Assembly (NCBI GenBank): GCA_964627045.1
Contig: CAZVIK010000072.1
Coordinates: 1 to 17,556, forward strand
Length of the DNA stretch: 17,556 bases
Reading direction: 5' to 3'
Origin: CAZVIK01 sp964627045
GTDB lineage: Bacteria > Acidobacteriota > Terriglobia > Bryobacterales > Bryobacteraceae
The notes below the pieces were generated by a model. The model searched no databases and was not told the origin of the DNA. It worked only from the letters and a program-made list of their open reading frames with translations. Positions 17,301 to 17,556 of the stretch are shown here, piece by piece. How positions within the stretch are numbered: position 1 is the stretch's first letter; every line of letters begins with the position of its first letter. Both the position numbers and the translations under genes were made by a program.

Positions 17301-17358
17301 TGCACGGACCGGGTGGCGCGGGCCGTTGTTGCTTGCGGCCTGTGCCATCGCAGTCGCC

Positions 17359-17546
17359 CGCCGTTGTAGGGGCTTGGCGATGCCAAGCCCACTCCGACGG
17401 CGCCCATTGTGTACCGGCCCTTTCCCCCGCTTCACCGGTCTGGCCTCTTGTGAGGCAGCCCTTCCGGGCTGCGGCAGGGCTTTCCTGCCCTGCCTTTCGA
17501 AGTGGAGCAGGCCGCCAGGCCTGCCACGTGGGCAGTCCTGCCCACG
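17359..17546. repeat. Cluster of six GC-rich hairpins (REP-like palindromes)
   Basis: Non-coding DNA after terC holds consecutive perfect inverted repeats. H1: GGGCTTGGC (17370-17378) with GCCAAGCCC (17382-17390), enclosed by an outer CGCCGT (17359-17364) and ACGGCG (17397-17402). H2: GCCTC (17443-17447) and GAGGC (17452-17456). H3: GCAGCCC (17455-17461) and GGGCTGC (17466-17472), overlapping H2 by 2 nt. H4: GGCAGGGC (17473-17480) and GCCCTGCC (17487-17494). H5: GCAGGCC (17507-17513) and GGCCTGC (17518-17524). H6: CGTGGGCAG (17527-17535) and CTGCCCACG (17538-17546). Loops are 2-6 nt. H3 to H6 share a GCAGG/GGGCAG-like core. The array may continue past the window. No T-tract follows any stem. 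Confidence 0.8.
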
Positions 17547-17556
17547 GTTAGCGTTC

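Noticed and set aside
17359..17546. CRISPR array
   Set aside because: The palindromes differ in sequence and there are no identical repeats with regular unique spacers and no cas genes.
17300..17551. Small plus-strand open frame after terC
   Set aside because: It runs through the hairpin cluster, has no ribosome binding site and its composition follows the inverted repeats.

Overview
The window is a high-GC bacterial chromosomal segment with tight gene packing. ATGA and TGATG stop/start overlaps are common, and short secreted carboxypeptidase-regulatory-like (CarboxypepD_reg) proteins are scattered among housekeeping genes. Base composition, the fused TrpE-TrpG anthranilate synthase, HpnE (hopanoid pathway), a SufBCDSU-Rrf2 operon, a small c7-type multiheme cytochrome and the CarboxypepD_reg proteins fit an Acidobacteriota genome of the Bryobacterales/Solibacter type. 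That placement is inferred from gene content; no rRNA or other taxonomic marker is present.

Layout. (1) 1-2373, minus strand: an ECF-type cobalt/nickel transporter operon, cbiM (with a fused PDGLE/CbiN-like tail), cbiQ and cbiO. The last gene is cut by the window edge just after the ABC signature motif. (2) 2549-6034, plus strand, divergent from (1): fused anthranilate synthase trpEG, then hpnE 15 nt later, then a small secreted single-domain protein (6059-6439) that looks leaderless. (3) 6449-6835, minus: RidA-family deaminase. (4) 6951-7761, plus: a two-CBS-domain protein and a triheme c7-type cytochrome, 19 nt apart, closed by a strong hairpin terminator at 7783-7813. (5) 8037-13748, plus: an iron-sulfur cluster assembly operon sufB-sufC-sufD-sufS-sufU followed by an Rrf2-family regulator; every junction from sufC to sufU overlaps. 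(6) 13880-15133, plus: an exported penicillin-binding-type transpeptidase with a Lys/Ala-rich linker, preceded by a recognisable sigma70-type promoter. (7) 15245-16009, minus: a secreted protein with two CarboxypepD_reg-like domains. (8) 16254-17300, plus: a TerC-family membrane protein. (9) 17359-17546: a run of six short GC-rich hairpins in non-coding DNA.

How the genes work together. SufB, SufC and SufD form the scaffold complex, SufS supplies sulfur from cysteine, SufU is the probable sulfur acceptor/zinc partner of SufS, and the Rrf2 protein, with three cysteines suited to an Fe-S cluster, probably senses cluster status. CbiM/Q/O import Co2+ or Ni2+. The CBS protein and the cytochrome are probably co-transcribed; their functional link is unknown. 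No mobile element, CRISPR array, tRNA or rRNA gene was seen.

I did not find a clear new multi-gene system. The least explained pieces are the tandem hairpin cluster at the right end, the compact transpeptidase with its histone-like linker, the CBS/cytochrome pair, and the regulator at the distal end of the suf operon with unusual cysteine spacing.
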